Below are positions 8,265 to 15,798 of a DNA stretch of 64,000 bases, in pieces. The DNA is taken from assembly GCA_963834825.1 (NCBI GenBank), contig CAWICZ010000001.1, forward strand, positions 124,001 through 188,000, given 5' to 3'. The notes beneath the pieces are model-generated. The model was not told the DNA's origin, made no database searches, and saw only the letters and a list, made by a program, of their open reading frames with translations. How positions within the stretch are numbered: the stretch's first letter is position 1; the number at the start of each line of letters is the position of its first letter. This DNA comes from JACDAN01 sp963834825. GTDB taxonomy: Bacteria; Actinomycetota; Thermoleophilia; Gaiellales; Gaiellaceae. Both the position numbers and the translations under genes were made by a program.

Positions 8265-8779
8265 AGCGGCTCGTGATCTCGGCGCTGCTCCTGCTCGCGC
8301 TCGTCGCGGCAGGCGGAGCCGACGCGGCGGTGCCGGGCGTCTCGGTCGACGTCGATCCGACCTCGGTCAAGACCGAGCTCGGCCAGGACTTCGCCTTCCG
8401 ATCGACGATCACCAACCGGGGCTCGAGACCCGCAGTCGGGTTGGTCGCGCACCTCAACATCCTCAGCCTTCGCCCCGGCCTCTACGTCGACCCGGAGGAC
8501 TGGTCCGAGTCGAGGACCCGCTACCTCGCGCCGATTCCCGCCGGCGGCTCGACCACGCTCACCTGGACCGTCACGGCGGTGAACTCGGGCACGCTCGGGG
8601 TCTACGTCGCCGTGTTTCCGTCGAGCGGAGTCGGTCGCCCGGTCACGGGCCCGACTCTTCGCGCGGACATCGCCGAGCGGAAGACGATCGACGCGAGCGG
8701 CATCGTCCCGATCGCGCTCGGCGTGCCCGCGCTGCTCGGGGCGGTCGCCGTCGGCATCAGACTCCGTCGCCGGCGCTGA
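8261..8779 (+). CDS. Exported membrane-anchored CARDB-like protein of the ABC operon
   Basis: A 172-residue product with a signal peptide (MKRLVISALLLLALVAAGGADA), an extracytoplasmic beta-rich domain (PGVSVDVDPTSVKTELGQDF, SRPAVGLVAHLNIL, GSTTLTWTVTAVNSGT) and a C-terminal anchor (IVPIALGVPALLGAVAVGI) ending in RLRRRR. The domain looks like the Ig/CARDB or NEW3 type that binds surface ligands. The GTG overlaps the permease stop, so it is likely an accessory or recognition subunit. That role is inferred from position only. Confidence 0.75.
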   Translation: MKRLVISALLLLALVAAGGADAAVPGVSVDVDPTSVKTELGQDFAFRSTITNRGSRPAVGLVAHLNILSLRPGLYVDPEDWSESRTRYLAPIPAGGSTTLTWTVTAVNSGTLGVYVAVFPSSGVGRPVTGPTLRADIAERKTIDASGIVPIALGVPALLGAVAVGIRLRRRR

Positions 8780-8787
8780 GCGTGCCG

Positions 8788-9612
8788 TCAGGCCGATGGC
8801 CGGTCCTCGGCGAGCGAGACGCCCCGGGCCGGCGGCGCGAAGAGATCGGCGTCCGCCGCCGAGAGCTCGGGCGGCCAGTCTCGCGGGTAGTCGCCGAGGC
8901 TCCTCCGCTCGCCGCCGGGGACGCATAGCTCGACTGCGATGCGGCCCGACTGGACGGTGACGAGGTTGTACGCAGGATGGGAGAAGCCGCGGGTCCGAAG
9001 CGTCGAGACCGTTCCCGAGTGGACGAGCAGCATCCCGGCGATCGGCCACACGTAGGGAACGTGGCGATGTCCTGAGAGGACGAGGTCGACGCCGCACCGA
9101 CGGAGAAGCGCGAGGACGTCACCGGCGTCCAGGACCTGGTTCCGCTCGCGCCCGGTGCCGGGCACGGGAACGAGATGGTGATGGCAGACGAACACACGGA
9201 GGTCGCTGTCGCCGGCGAAGCCCTCCTCGATCCAGCCGTAGTGCTCGCGCCCGATCTCACCCTCGTCGATGTCCGGCTTCGACGAGTCGACGGCGACCAG
9301 CGCGAGGTCGATCCCGCCGGCCTCGAGCCGGCGACGCGAGTCACGCGCGCCGAAGGTGTCCTCGAAACGCAGGTAGCCCACGTTGCGCGCGTCGTGGTTC
9401 CCGGGGATGTAGACCACCTCCGGGCAGGCGATCGCGCCGAGCTCTGCTTGGGCGAGCGGGTACTGATCCGGGTACCCGTCATCCGTCAGGTCGCCGGCGA
9501 CGACGACGAGGTCGGGCTGCGCCGCGTTGATCTCCTCGATCGCGACGCGCAGAAACCCCTCGCGGTAGCGGGAGCCGCCGACGTGGACGTCGGAGAGCTG
9601 CGCGATCAGCAC
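8788..9612 (-). CDS. Metallophosphoesterase (CpdA-like)
   Basis: A 274-residue calcineurin-like phosphoesterase. All metal-site motifs are present in order: LSDVHVG (D-x-H), VVAGDLTDDGYPD, YIPGNHDARN, VFVCHHHLVP and LSGHRHVPYVW. The arrangement fits class III cyclic nucleotide phosphodiesterases and related enzymes, but the substrate cannot be fixed from sequence. The start is GTG. It follows the ABM-domain gene by 12 nt on the same strand, so the two are probably cotranscribed. It ends 8 nt from the end of the convergent ABC operon. Confidence 0.9.
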   Translation of the reverse strand: MLIAQLSDVHVGGSRYREGFLRVAIEEINAAQPDLVVVAGDLTDDGYPDQYPLAQAELGAIACPEVVYIPGNHDARNVGYLRFEDTFGARDSRRRLEAGGIDLALVAVDSSKPDIDEGEIGREHYGWIEEGFAGDSDLRVFVCHHHLVPVPGTGRERNQVLDAGDVLALLRRCGVDLVLSGHRHVPYVWPIAGMLLVHSGTVSTLRTRGFSHPAYNLVTVQSGRIAVELCVPGGERRSLGDYPRDWPPELSAADADLFAPPARGVSLAEDRPSA

Positions 9613-9624
9613 GCGGAGATCATC

Positions 9625-9942
9625 TCAGGCCGTGCTCGAGCTCGGCCCCTTGCCGCCGAGCAAGTCGAGCTCGATCATCTGCCAGTCGTCGACGAGCGCC
9701 ATCACCGCGGCGACGTCGTCACTGCCCCTGATCTTCTCGAGCGAGGCGTTGAGATCGTCCTGGCTTCGCCAGAGCTCGGTGACCCAGATCACGTTCGGCT
9801 TGCCGGCCTCGCGGTTGACGAGATACAGCTCGCAGCCCGGATCGCCGGCCAGGTCGTCGGCGGCGGCGAGGAGCCGCTCGGCGAGCTCCTCGGCAGAGCC
9901 TTCGCGGGCGACGGCCTTCCCGTATCGCGCCACCCGGCTCAC
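9625..9942 (-). CDS. ABM-family dimeric alpha/beta-barrel protein
   Basis: A 105-residue antibiotic-biosynthesis-monooxygenase-like domain: an early ARYGKAVAREGSAEELAERLL strand-helix, then PGCELYLVNREAG, NVIWVTELWRSQDDLNASL and a C-terminal strand. The GTG at 9942 is chosen because TACCGT (9956-9951, minus strand) ends 8 nt before it; the ATG at 9996 would run into the divergent cupin gene. Members are often small heme-, quinone- or peroxide-handling proteins, and function here is open. The downstream partner is a metallophosphoesterase. Confidence 0.75.
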   Translation of the reverse strand: MSRVARYGKAVAREGSAEELAERLLAAADDLAGDPGCELYLVNREAGKPNVIWVTELWRSQDDLNASLEKIRGSDDVAAVMALVDDWQMIELDLLGGKGPSSSTA

Positions 9943-9980
9943 CTCGACCAACGGTAGCCGAACACGGCAGAATCGAGCCC

Positions 9981-10373
9981 ATGGCCGACTACACACTCAC
10001 CAACCTGAAAGACGTCGAGGATGCGGCGCCGGGGTTCGGGCTCTCGCCGGATCTGGAGGCGCGCTTCGCCCGAGACGTTCTCGGCCTCGAGAACTCCGGG
10101 ATCAGCTACCAGCGGCTCGCGCCCTCCTACCGGGCGCCGTTCGGGCACAAGCACGGACAGCAGGAAGAGCTCTACGTCGTCCTGAGCGGCGGCGGCCGCG
10201 TCAAGCTCGACGACGAGATCGTCGACGTCCGGCAGTGGGACGTCGTTCGCGTGCCCAGTCAGACGATGCGGAACTTCGAAGCGGGGCCGGAGGGGCTCGA
10301 GCTGCTCGCCTTCGGTGCTCCTAGCATGGGGAACAAGGACGTGGAGCAGACACCCGGGTGGTGGACCGACTAA
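9981..10373 (+). CDS. Cupin domain protein
   Basis: A 130-residue single cupin barrel with motif 1 at FGHKHGQQEELYVVLSG (metal ligands H-x-H and E) and motif 2 at VRQWDVVRVPSQTMRNFEAG, where the usual histidine is replaced. The metal site may therefore be incomplete. ATG start. The next gene, of the PEP mutase/isocitrate lyase family, begins directly after the stop (TAAGTG), so they form an operon. Likely a small-molecule binding or isomerase-type cupin; the ligand is unknown. Confidence 0.8.
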   Translation: MADYTLTNLKDVEDAAPGFGLSPDLEARFARDVLGLENSGISYQRLAPSYRAPFGHKHGQQEELYVVLSGGGRVKLDDEIVDVRQWDVVRVPSQTMRNFEAGPEGLELLAFGAPSMGNKDVEQTPGWWTD

Positions 10374-11123
10374 GTGCCCACCCTCGAGAACCGCTGCGAG
10401 CTGCTGCGGTCGCTCCACGTTCCGGGCGACCCGCTCCTGCTGCCCAACGCCTGGGACGTCTCCTCGGCCCGGGCCGTGGTCGCCGCCGGGTTTCCCGTCG
10501 TCGCAACGACGAGCGGCGGGGTCGCCGCGTCGCTGGGCTACGAGGACCACGAAGGCGCTCCCGGCGAGGAGATGCTCGCGGCGGCGGCGCGGATCGCCCG
10601 GAGCGTCGACGTCCCGGTCACGGTCGACGCCGAGGCCGGCTACGGCCTCGAGCCCGCGGAGCTCGTCGCCGCGCTACGGGACGCCGGTGCGGCCGGCTGC
10701 AACCTCGAGGAGACCGACCACGCAAACGAGACCGTTCGCGACGCTGCCGAGCAGGCGGCCTGGCTCCGCCGGGTTCGCGAGGCCGCAACCGCCGCGGAGG
10801 TCCCGCTGGTGATCAACGCCCGGATCGACGTCTTCCTGGCCGGCGACGGCGCGCAAAGCGACCTCGTCCCCGATGCGCTCGAACGGGCGAGCGCCTACCT
10901 GGCCGCGGGGGCCGACTGCGTCTACCCGATCGCGCTGCGGGAGGCCGACGCGGTTCGCACGTTCGTATCGGATGCCGGCGGGCCGGTGAACATCCTCGCG
11001 CTACCGCAGGCCCCGTCACTCGCTGAGCTGGCGGCGCTCGGCGTCGCGCGGATCAGCTGGGGAAGCCTCCTCCACCGCGAGACGATGGAGCAGCTCGAGC
11101 GCCGGCTCGCTTCACTTCGATAG
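10374..11123 (+). CDS. Isocitrate lyase/PEP mutase family protein
   Basis: A 249-residue TIM-barrel enzyme. It has LLLPNAWDVSSARAVVAAGF, PVTVDAEAGYG (the Mg2+ site acidic residues), GCNLEETDH and LVINARIDVFLAG. This is the short 2-methylisocitrate lyase/oxaloacetate decarboxylase-like group rather than true isocitrate lyase, whose KKCGH signature is absent. It probably cleaves or decarboxylates a 2-oxo or carboxy-phosphono acid; the substrate is unknown. The GTG start abuts the cupin stop codon. Confidence 0.87.
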   Translation: MPTLENRCELLRSLHVPGDPLLLPNAWDVSSARAVVAAGFPVVATTSGGVAASLGYEDHEGAPGEEMLAAAARIARSVDVPVTVDAEAGYGLEPAELVAALRDAGAAGCNLEETDHANETVRDAAEQAAWLRRVREAATAAEVPLVINARIDVFLAGDGAQSDLVPDALERASAYLAAGADCVYPIALREADAVRTFVSDAGGPVNILALPQAPSLAELAALGVARISWGSLLHRETMEQLERRLASLR

Positions 11124-11159
11124 TCCGGTCTGGACTAATCCGCGCTGGACGACTAAGCT
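11121..11159 (+). promoter_or_regulatory. Promoter overlapping a palindrome, before the DJ-1/PfpI gene
   Basis: TGGACT (11131-11136), 17 bases, then TAAGCT (11154-11159), ending 9 nt before the GTG start. The -35 lies in the palindrome TAGTCC-GGTCT-GGACTA (11121-11137), a likely repressor operator. A related CTGGAC..CTAA follows at 11145-11156. Confidence 0.45.
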
Positions 11160-11168
11160 CTCTCCAAC

Positions 11169-11885
11169 GTGAAGCGCAGGACGTTCCTGGCGGCGATCGC
11201 AGCCGGCGTCGGGCTCCCCGTCGCCGGGGTTGGAGTCGCGCGCGCCCTGGCGGACGAGGAGACGTCCCGGCTGCCGAACAGGCCGCTGCCCGTGCCGGAT
11301 GACGGCGTGATCCGCACGGCGTTCATGATCGGGCCGAGCGTCAATGTGATCGACACCGCCGGGCCGTGGGAGGTCTTCCAGGACGCCGGAGCGGGAAGTG
11401 GAGGCTCCTCACCCTTCCAGCTCTACACCGTCGCCGAGGCGACGCAGCCCGTCGAAGCGACGGCGGGTCTGACGATCGTGCCCGACTACGCACACGACGA
11501 GGCGCCACAGCCACAGGTGATCGTCGTCCCGGCACATCAATCCTCGGTGGCGACCCTCGGCTGGCTGCGGCGAGCCGGGGCGAAGGCCGATGTCGTTATG
11601 TCCGTCTGCACCGGCGCCTTCATCCTCGCCGGGGCCGGCCTGCTCGACGGCCGGCGGGCGACGACGCACCACGACTTCCTCTCCGACTTCGAGACGAGCT
11701 TCACTCGAGTCGAGCTCGTCCGCGGCGAGCGCTTCGTCGAGGACGGACGCTTTGCCAGCGCGGCCGGGCTCACGTCGGGAATCGACCTCGCACTCCGTGT
11801 CGTCGAGCGGTACCTCGGGCGGTCGGCAGCCGAGGGAACCGCGCGGTACATGGAGCACGAGAGCGCCCGCTGGCGCACCGCCTGA
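11169..11885 (+). CDS. Exported DJ-1/PfpI family protein
   Basis: A 238-residue product. The N-terminus MKRRTFLAAIAAGVGLPVAG has a twin-arginine-like RR-x-FL signal. The mature part is a DJ-1/PfpI (class I glutaminase-like) domain: FMIGPSVNVIDTAGPWEVF, VIVVPAHQSS and the nucleophile elbow VMSVCTGAFILAGAGLLDG, followed by RRATTHH. It resembles the sensor half of GlxA-type regulators but has no AraC domain. It is likely a Tat-exported hydrolase/isomerase or small-molecule sensor. The GTG start follows a -10 box closely (leaderless). Confidence 0.82.
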   Translation: MKRRTFLAAIAAGVGLPVAGVGVARALADEETSRLPNRPLPVPDDGVIRTAFMIGPSVNVIDTAGPWEVFQDAGAGSGGSSPFQLYTVAEATQPVEATAGLTIVPDYAHDEAPQPQVIVVPAHQSSVATLGWLRRAGAKADVVMSVCTGAFILAGAGLLDGRRATTHHDFLSDFETSFTRVELVRGERFVEDGRFASAAGLTSGIDLALRVVERYLGRSAAEGTARYMEHESARWRTA

Positions 11886-11992
11886 ACGGCGCCCCAATTC
11901 GAGTCGACCACGCAGCCCTTGCGGCGTATGGAAGAGTTTCACGCGGCCGAGCGTTGTCTTGGCCAGCGGCGAACGCAGCAGAGGAGGATGGA

Positions 11993-12652
11993 ATGGCGCT
12001 TCAGATTGGAGACACCGCCCCGGATTTCGAGGCCGAGACCACCGAAGGAACGATCCGCTTTCACGATTGGATCGGGGACTCGTGGGCGGTGATGTTCTCG
12101 CACCCGAAGGACTTCACTCCGGTCTGCACGACCGAGCTCGGCTACATGGCCAAGATCAAGCCCGAGTTCGACCGCAGGAACGTGAAGATCATCGGGCTCT
12201 CCGTCGACCCGACCGGGGACCACGAGAGGTGGGCTACCGACATCGAGGAGACGCAGGGCGTGGCGCCGAACTACCCGATCATCGGCGATGCGAACTTCGA
12301 GGTCTCGAAGCTCTACGACATGCTGGCCGCGGACACCTCCGGCGATGCGCAGTCACGCACGCCGGCCGACAATCAGACTGTCCGAAATGTCTTCGTCATC
12401 GGCCCGGACAAGAAGATCAAGCTGGTCCTCGTTTATCCGATGACCACGGGACGCAACTTCGACGAGGTGCTGCGAGTGATCGACTCGCTCCAGCTGACGG
12501 CGAAACACAAGGTTTCGACGCCGGTGAACTGGAAGCAGGGCGAGGACGTGATCATCGCGGGCTCGGTCTCGGACGACGAAGCGCGAGAGATGTACCCGGA
12601 GGGCTGGGAGTCCCCGAAGCCCTACATCCGGATCGTGCCGGCGCCGCATTGA
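11993..12652 (+). CDS. 1-Cys peroxiredoxin (Prdx6 type)
   Basis: A 219-residue thiol peroxidase. The catalytic motif is FSHPKDFTPVCTTELG with the peroxidatic cysteine. The conserved arginine lies in TVRNVFVIGPDKKIKL, and the C-terminal dimerisation domain includes TPVNWKQGEDVIIAGSV. No resolving cysteine is evident, so it is the 1-Cys class. It reduces H2O2 and organic peroxides in the cytosol. ATG 11993 follows a strong GAGGAGG site (11981-11987). Confidence 0.95.
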   Translation: MALQIGDTAPDFEAETTEGTIRFHDWIGDSWAVMFSHPKDFTPVCTTELGYMAKIKPEFDRRNVKIIGLSVDPTGDHERWATDIEETQGVAPNYPIIGDANFEVSKLYDMLAADTSGDAQSRTPADNQTVRNVFVIGPDKKIKLVLVYPMTTGRNFDEVLRVIDSLQLTAKHKVSTPVNWKQGEDVIIAGSVSDDEAREMYPEGWESPKPYIRIVPAPH

Positions 12653-12665
12653 TGCCGGCTTAGCA

Positions 12666-14606
12666 TTGAAGGACACCCGCCGCGCGAGAGTGCCGGCCGC
12701 GGCCTCTTGCGTTGCCCTGCTTGCCGCCGTCGCGCTCTTCTGGTCCCCAGCCGCATCGGCGGCGACCGCGGACGAGGCCACGCTGGCTGAGCGCTACGCA
12801 CCGGTCGTGCGACTCGTCGACCAGCCGGAGGAGTGCGGGCCGGGCGAGCCGTACGAGCCGATGGACGTCGATCTGCTCTTCGACGAGCCGACCGTCGCGC
12901 TGCGCGGGCCCTGGAACCCCGCCGACCTGGTCAAGATCGGTCCGAGCGCAGACGATCTCACCCAAGGACGCTACGAGTACCACCTGGACTTTCCCGGTCA
13001 CGCGCTCAATCCCGGTTGCACGTACGAGCGCTGGGCCCGGCGCCTGACTCAAGGGCACGAGCCGGCCGTCTACGCGCACGTCGCCACCGATCCCGGCCAC
13101 CCGGGGCAGCTCGCGCTCCAGTACTGGTTCTTCTACGCGTTCAACGACTGGAACAACCTCCACGAGGGCGACTGGGAGATGATCCAGCTCAACTTCCAGG
13201 CAGGCGACGCGCGTGAGGCACTCACGCGTGACCCGACGTCGGTCGGCTACAGCCAGCACGAGGGCGCCGAGCAAGCCGATTGGGGCGACGACAAGCTCGA
13301 GCTCGTCGACGGCCGTCATCCGGTCGTCTACCCGGCGGCGGGATCGCATGCCAACTTCTTCGAGGAGGCGCTCTTCCTCGGCAACTCGGCCGACCAGGGC
13401 GTGGGTTGCGACGACACCACCGGGCCTTCCCGCGAGCTGAGGTCTGTCGTGCAGACGATTCCGAGCGACCCGTCGGCCGCTCGCGCGGCGTTCCCGTGGA
13501 TCGTCTTCGAGGGGCGTTGGGGGGAGCTGCAGGAGGCGTTCTTCAACGGCCCGACGGGCCCCAATCTCAAGAGTCAGTGGACCGAGCCCATCGAGTGGTC
13601 GGAGGGCTGGCGCAACCGGAGCTACGCGGTTCCGGCCGGCGGAGCGTTCGGGACCAGCGCGACGGACTTCTTCTGCGGCGCCGTCGGAGGCGGCTCCGAG
13701 GTTCTGCGCAAGCTTCTCGACGATCCCCTCCCGGTCGTGCTCGTGCTCGCAGCGCTCCTCGCGCTCGGGCTGTACGGGATCTCGCGCGCTACATGGCGTC
13801 CGACTGCACCGCTACGCGTTGCGCGGCGCCGGTCATGGGGACAGATCCTCTCGGCCGCCGGGCGCATGTACATCAAGCGGTTTCCGCTGTTCGTGGGCCT
13901 GGGCATCCTGTTCTTGCCGATCTCCTGGCTCGTCGCCCTGCTGCAGACGATCGTCGTGAACGCATCGAGCGTCGCCGGCATCGAGACCGACGGCGAGAGC
14001 GGGAGCGTGCTCCTCTTCTTCGTCGTGGCGATCGGTAGCACGTTGACGCTCCTCGGCCTCGGACTCGTGATCGCAGCCACCCTGCGGGCGCTGGTCGAGA
14101 TCGACGAGGGGCGAAGAATCGGACCGGTGCGCGCCTACCGGCTCGCGCTCGGCCGGCTCCGACCGCTTGTCGGCGCCCTCGCCATTGCCGTCGTCGTCAT
14201 CACGTTGCTCGTGACCTCGGTCTTCTTGGTACCGATCGCGATCTGGCTGGCTGTCCGCTGGGCGCTCGTCGTCCCGCCGGCGGAGCTCGAGGGCGCCTCC
14301 GCCTTCACCGCCTTGCGTCGGAGCGCACAGCTCGTCCGCCAGCAGTGGCTGAAGGTGGCGACCCTTACCGTCGCCGCCGCGGCGATCGCACTGGTCGTCG
14401 GCCCTCTCGTGGGCGCGTTGCTGATCATCCTGACCGACGCGCCCTTCTCACTGCTCAATGTCGTTGCGGGCCTCGTGTATTCGGTGACGATTCCGTTCGT
14501 CGCACTGACGACGTCCTACGTCTACTTCGATGCGCGCGTCCGGGAGGAGCTGGCGCCCAGCCGCGAGCCCGAACAGCTTCCGGCGGAGATCGAGCTCTCC
14601 ACCTGA
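12666..14606 (+). CDS. Secreted Vps62-like domain joined to a multi-pass membrane domain
   Basis: A 646-residue product with a TTG start 13 nt after the peroxiredoxin stop. A signal peptide (residues 1-33) is followed by an extracytoplasmic domain with the Vps62-related signature LALQYWFFYAFNDWNNLHEGDWEMIQ (given here at about 142-167, split across the core) and VVYPAAGSHANFF. An anchor lies near 360 (LPVVLVLAALLALGLYGI). From about 390 to 625 comes a membrane domain of roughly six segments, resembling glycerophosphodiester-phosphodiesterase membrane regions. Function is unknown; the outer domain may bind or cleave glycans or lipids. Confidence 0.75.
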   Translation: MKDTRRARVPAAASCVALLAAVALFWSPAASAATADEATLAERYAPVVRLVDQPEECGPGEPYEPMDVDLLFDEPTVALRGPWNPADLVKIGPSADDLTQGRYEYHLDFPGHALNPGCTYERWARRLTQGHEPAVYAHVATDPGHPGQLALQYWFFYAFNDWNNLHEGDWEMIQLNFQAGDAREALTRDPTSVGYSQHEGAEQADWGDDKLELVDGRHPVVYPAAGSHANFFEEALFLGNSADQGVGCDDTTGPSRELRSVVQTIPSDPSAARAAFPWIVFEGRWGELQEAFFNGPTGPNLKSQWTEPIEWSEGWRNRSYAVPAGGAFGTSATDFFCGAVGGGSEVLRKLLDDPLPVVLVLAALLALGLYGISRATWRPTAPLRVARRRSWGQILSAAGRMYIKRFPLFVGLGILFLPISWLVALLQTIVVNASSVAGIETDGESGSVLLFFVVAIGSTLTLLGLGLVIAATLRALVEIDEGRRIGPVRAYRLALGRLRPLVGALAIAVVVITLLVTSVFLVPIAIWLAVRWALVVPPAELEGASAFTALRRSAQLVRQQWLKVATLTVAAAAIALVVGPLVGALLIILTDAPFSLLNVVAGLVYSVTIPFVALTTSYVYFDARVREELAPSREPEQLPAEIELST

Positions 14607-14620
14607 TCGGCAACATGTGA

Positions 14621-14838
14621 GGCAACGAGGGGAGACGCGACGCCGACCGTGCCTTTGCGACCTACGCCGGCCGGATCGGCGAGTGGTGGGAGGCTCGCTA
14701 CAGCGCGAACGCAGAGACGCTCGAAGGGGTAATGATCGAGCCTCGCGTCGGTGGGCGCGTCGTCGACGCCAAGCAGAGGTTCGGGACTGTCCGGTCATGC
14801 TCGACCGCTTCTCGGCTCTCTCCGACTCAGACGATTGA
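14621..14838 (+). pseudogene. Remnant of an AHSA1/SRPBCC gene
   Basis: The frame reads DADRAFATYAGRIGEWWEAR and then VMIEPRVGGRVVD, typical of the first half of an Aha1-like SRPBCC domain. Both the N-terminal start and the C-terminal half are missing. A stop precedes the conserved part and the frame decays after about 14780. It fills the gap between the Vps62-like gene and the convergent VOC gene. Confidence 0.55.
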
Positions 14839-14850
14839 CGTCCGGAACGA

Positions 14851-15246
14851 CTACTCGTCGAGGACGGTGAAGAGCGTCAGCTGCATCCCGTCGGGCGCGC
14901 GCAGACGGATGTTCCGGTGCCGCCACGGCGTCTCCACCGGGCCGCCCAGCACCTCGGCGCCGCGTTCGCTGAGTCGCGTGGCGCTCGCCACGCTGTCATC
15001 GACTTCGAGCGCCAGGCGAACCGGGCCGGCGACGCGCCTGCCGACCTCGATCCCGTCGACCACACGCGCGTGGTTGTCGTCGATGAGCTCGATCGTCGCT
15101 CGTCCCGCCTCGAGGAGGATGCCGTGGCCGTCTTCGGCTTCCCAGATCTCGAGCTCCTCCAGGCCCAGGGCGTCGCGGTAGAACGCAACGCTCGCTTCGA
15201 AGTCCGCGACCGTTAGCGCCAACCGCAGCTCGCGTACCGCGCCCAC
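14851..15246 (-). CDS. VOC/glyoxalase-family protein
   Basis: A 131-residue single VOC protein: LRLALTVADFEASVAFYRDALGL (split over about 20-residue repeats), ILLEAGRATIELIDD, VRLALEVDDSVASATRL and a closing RNIRLRAPDGMQLTLFTV. The metal ligands seem partly present (Glu in the fourth and seventh strands). The GTG at 15246 is chosen because the long ATG form (15327) would overlap the divergent PH-domain gene start. Dioxygenase, glyoxalase or resistance roles are all possible. Confidence 0.8.
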   Translation of the reverse strand: MGAVRELRLALTVADFEASVAFYRDALGLEELEIWEAEDGHGILLEAGRATIELIDDNHARVVDGIEVGRRVAGPVRLALEVDDSVASATRLSERGAEVLGGPVETPWRHRNIRLRAPDGMQLTLFTVLDE

Positions 15247-15303
15247 GTCGTCGTCAACGCGCTTCCGCGCTGAATCCTTCCGCCGCACCCTTACCCTCTC
15301 CCC

Positions 15304-15798
15304 GTGATCCTCCGCGAGCCCGCTCAAGCGCTCGACCGTCGGGTGCGAACCGTCTGGGCTCTCGAAGGGGCGATCGCGACGGCGGTAGTCGCCCTCGCCG
15401 TCATAGCGGCGGTCGTTGTCCTCGTCCTCATGGACGTTTCAACGGCTGCCTGGATCGTGGGAGTTGTCGGAGCAGCGGTCGTCCTCGCGGCCGCGCTCGT
15501 CCTGGTCTGGCTTCGTCCGGGGCACGACCACCGGCATTTCCGCTACGAGGTGACCGAGCTCGGCCTCTACGTTGCCCGCGGCTGGCTGTGGCGGCGCTGG
15601 CAGGTCGTTCCACACGCCCGCGTCGAGACGGTCGACATCAAGAGCGGACCACTCCTGCGCGCCTTCGGCCTGGTCGCGGTGCAGGTTGCGACGGCGGCGG
15701 CCGGGGGCGGCACGGAGATCCCGGGGCTCGAACCACAGGCGGCCGATGCGCTGGTCGAGGATCTGGCGCGGCGCGCGGGTATCGAGGAGCGTCGGTGA
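15304..15798 (+). CDS. PH-domain membrane protein, YdbS type
   Basis: A 164-residue protein with two N-terminal membrane segments (TAVVALAVIAAVVVLVLM; AAWIVGVVGAAVVLAAALVLV) and one bacterial PH domain (FRYEVTELGLYVARGWLWRR, VVPHARVETVDIKSGPLLRA). The GTG start follows TACCCT (15292-15297) by 6 nt. The stop overlaps the GTG of the YdbT-type partner, so the pair is one operon. The YdbS/YdbT pair has been linked to envelope stress and resistance to certain antimicrobial peptides in Bacillus; the role here is inferred. Confidence 0.87.
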   Translation: MILREPAQALDRRVRTVWALEGAIATAVVALAVIAAVVVLVLMDVSTAAWIVGVVGAAVVLAAALVLVWLRPGHDHRHFRYEVTELGLYVARGWLWRRWQVVPHARVETVDIKSGPLLRAFGLVAVQVATAAAGGGTEIPGLEPQAADALVEDLARRAGIEERR

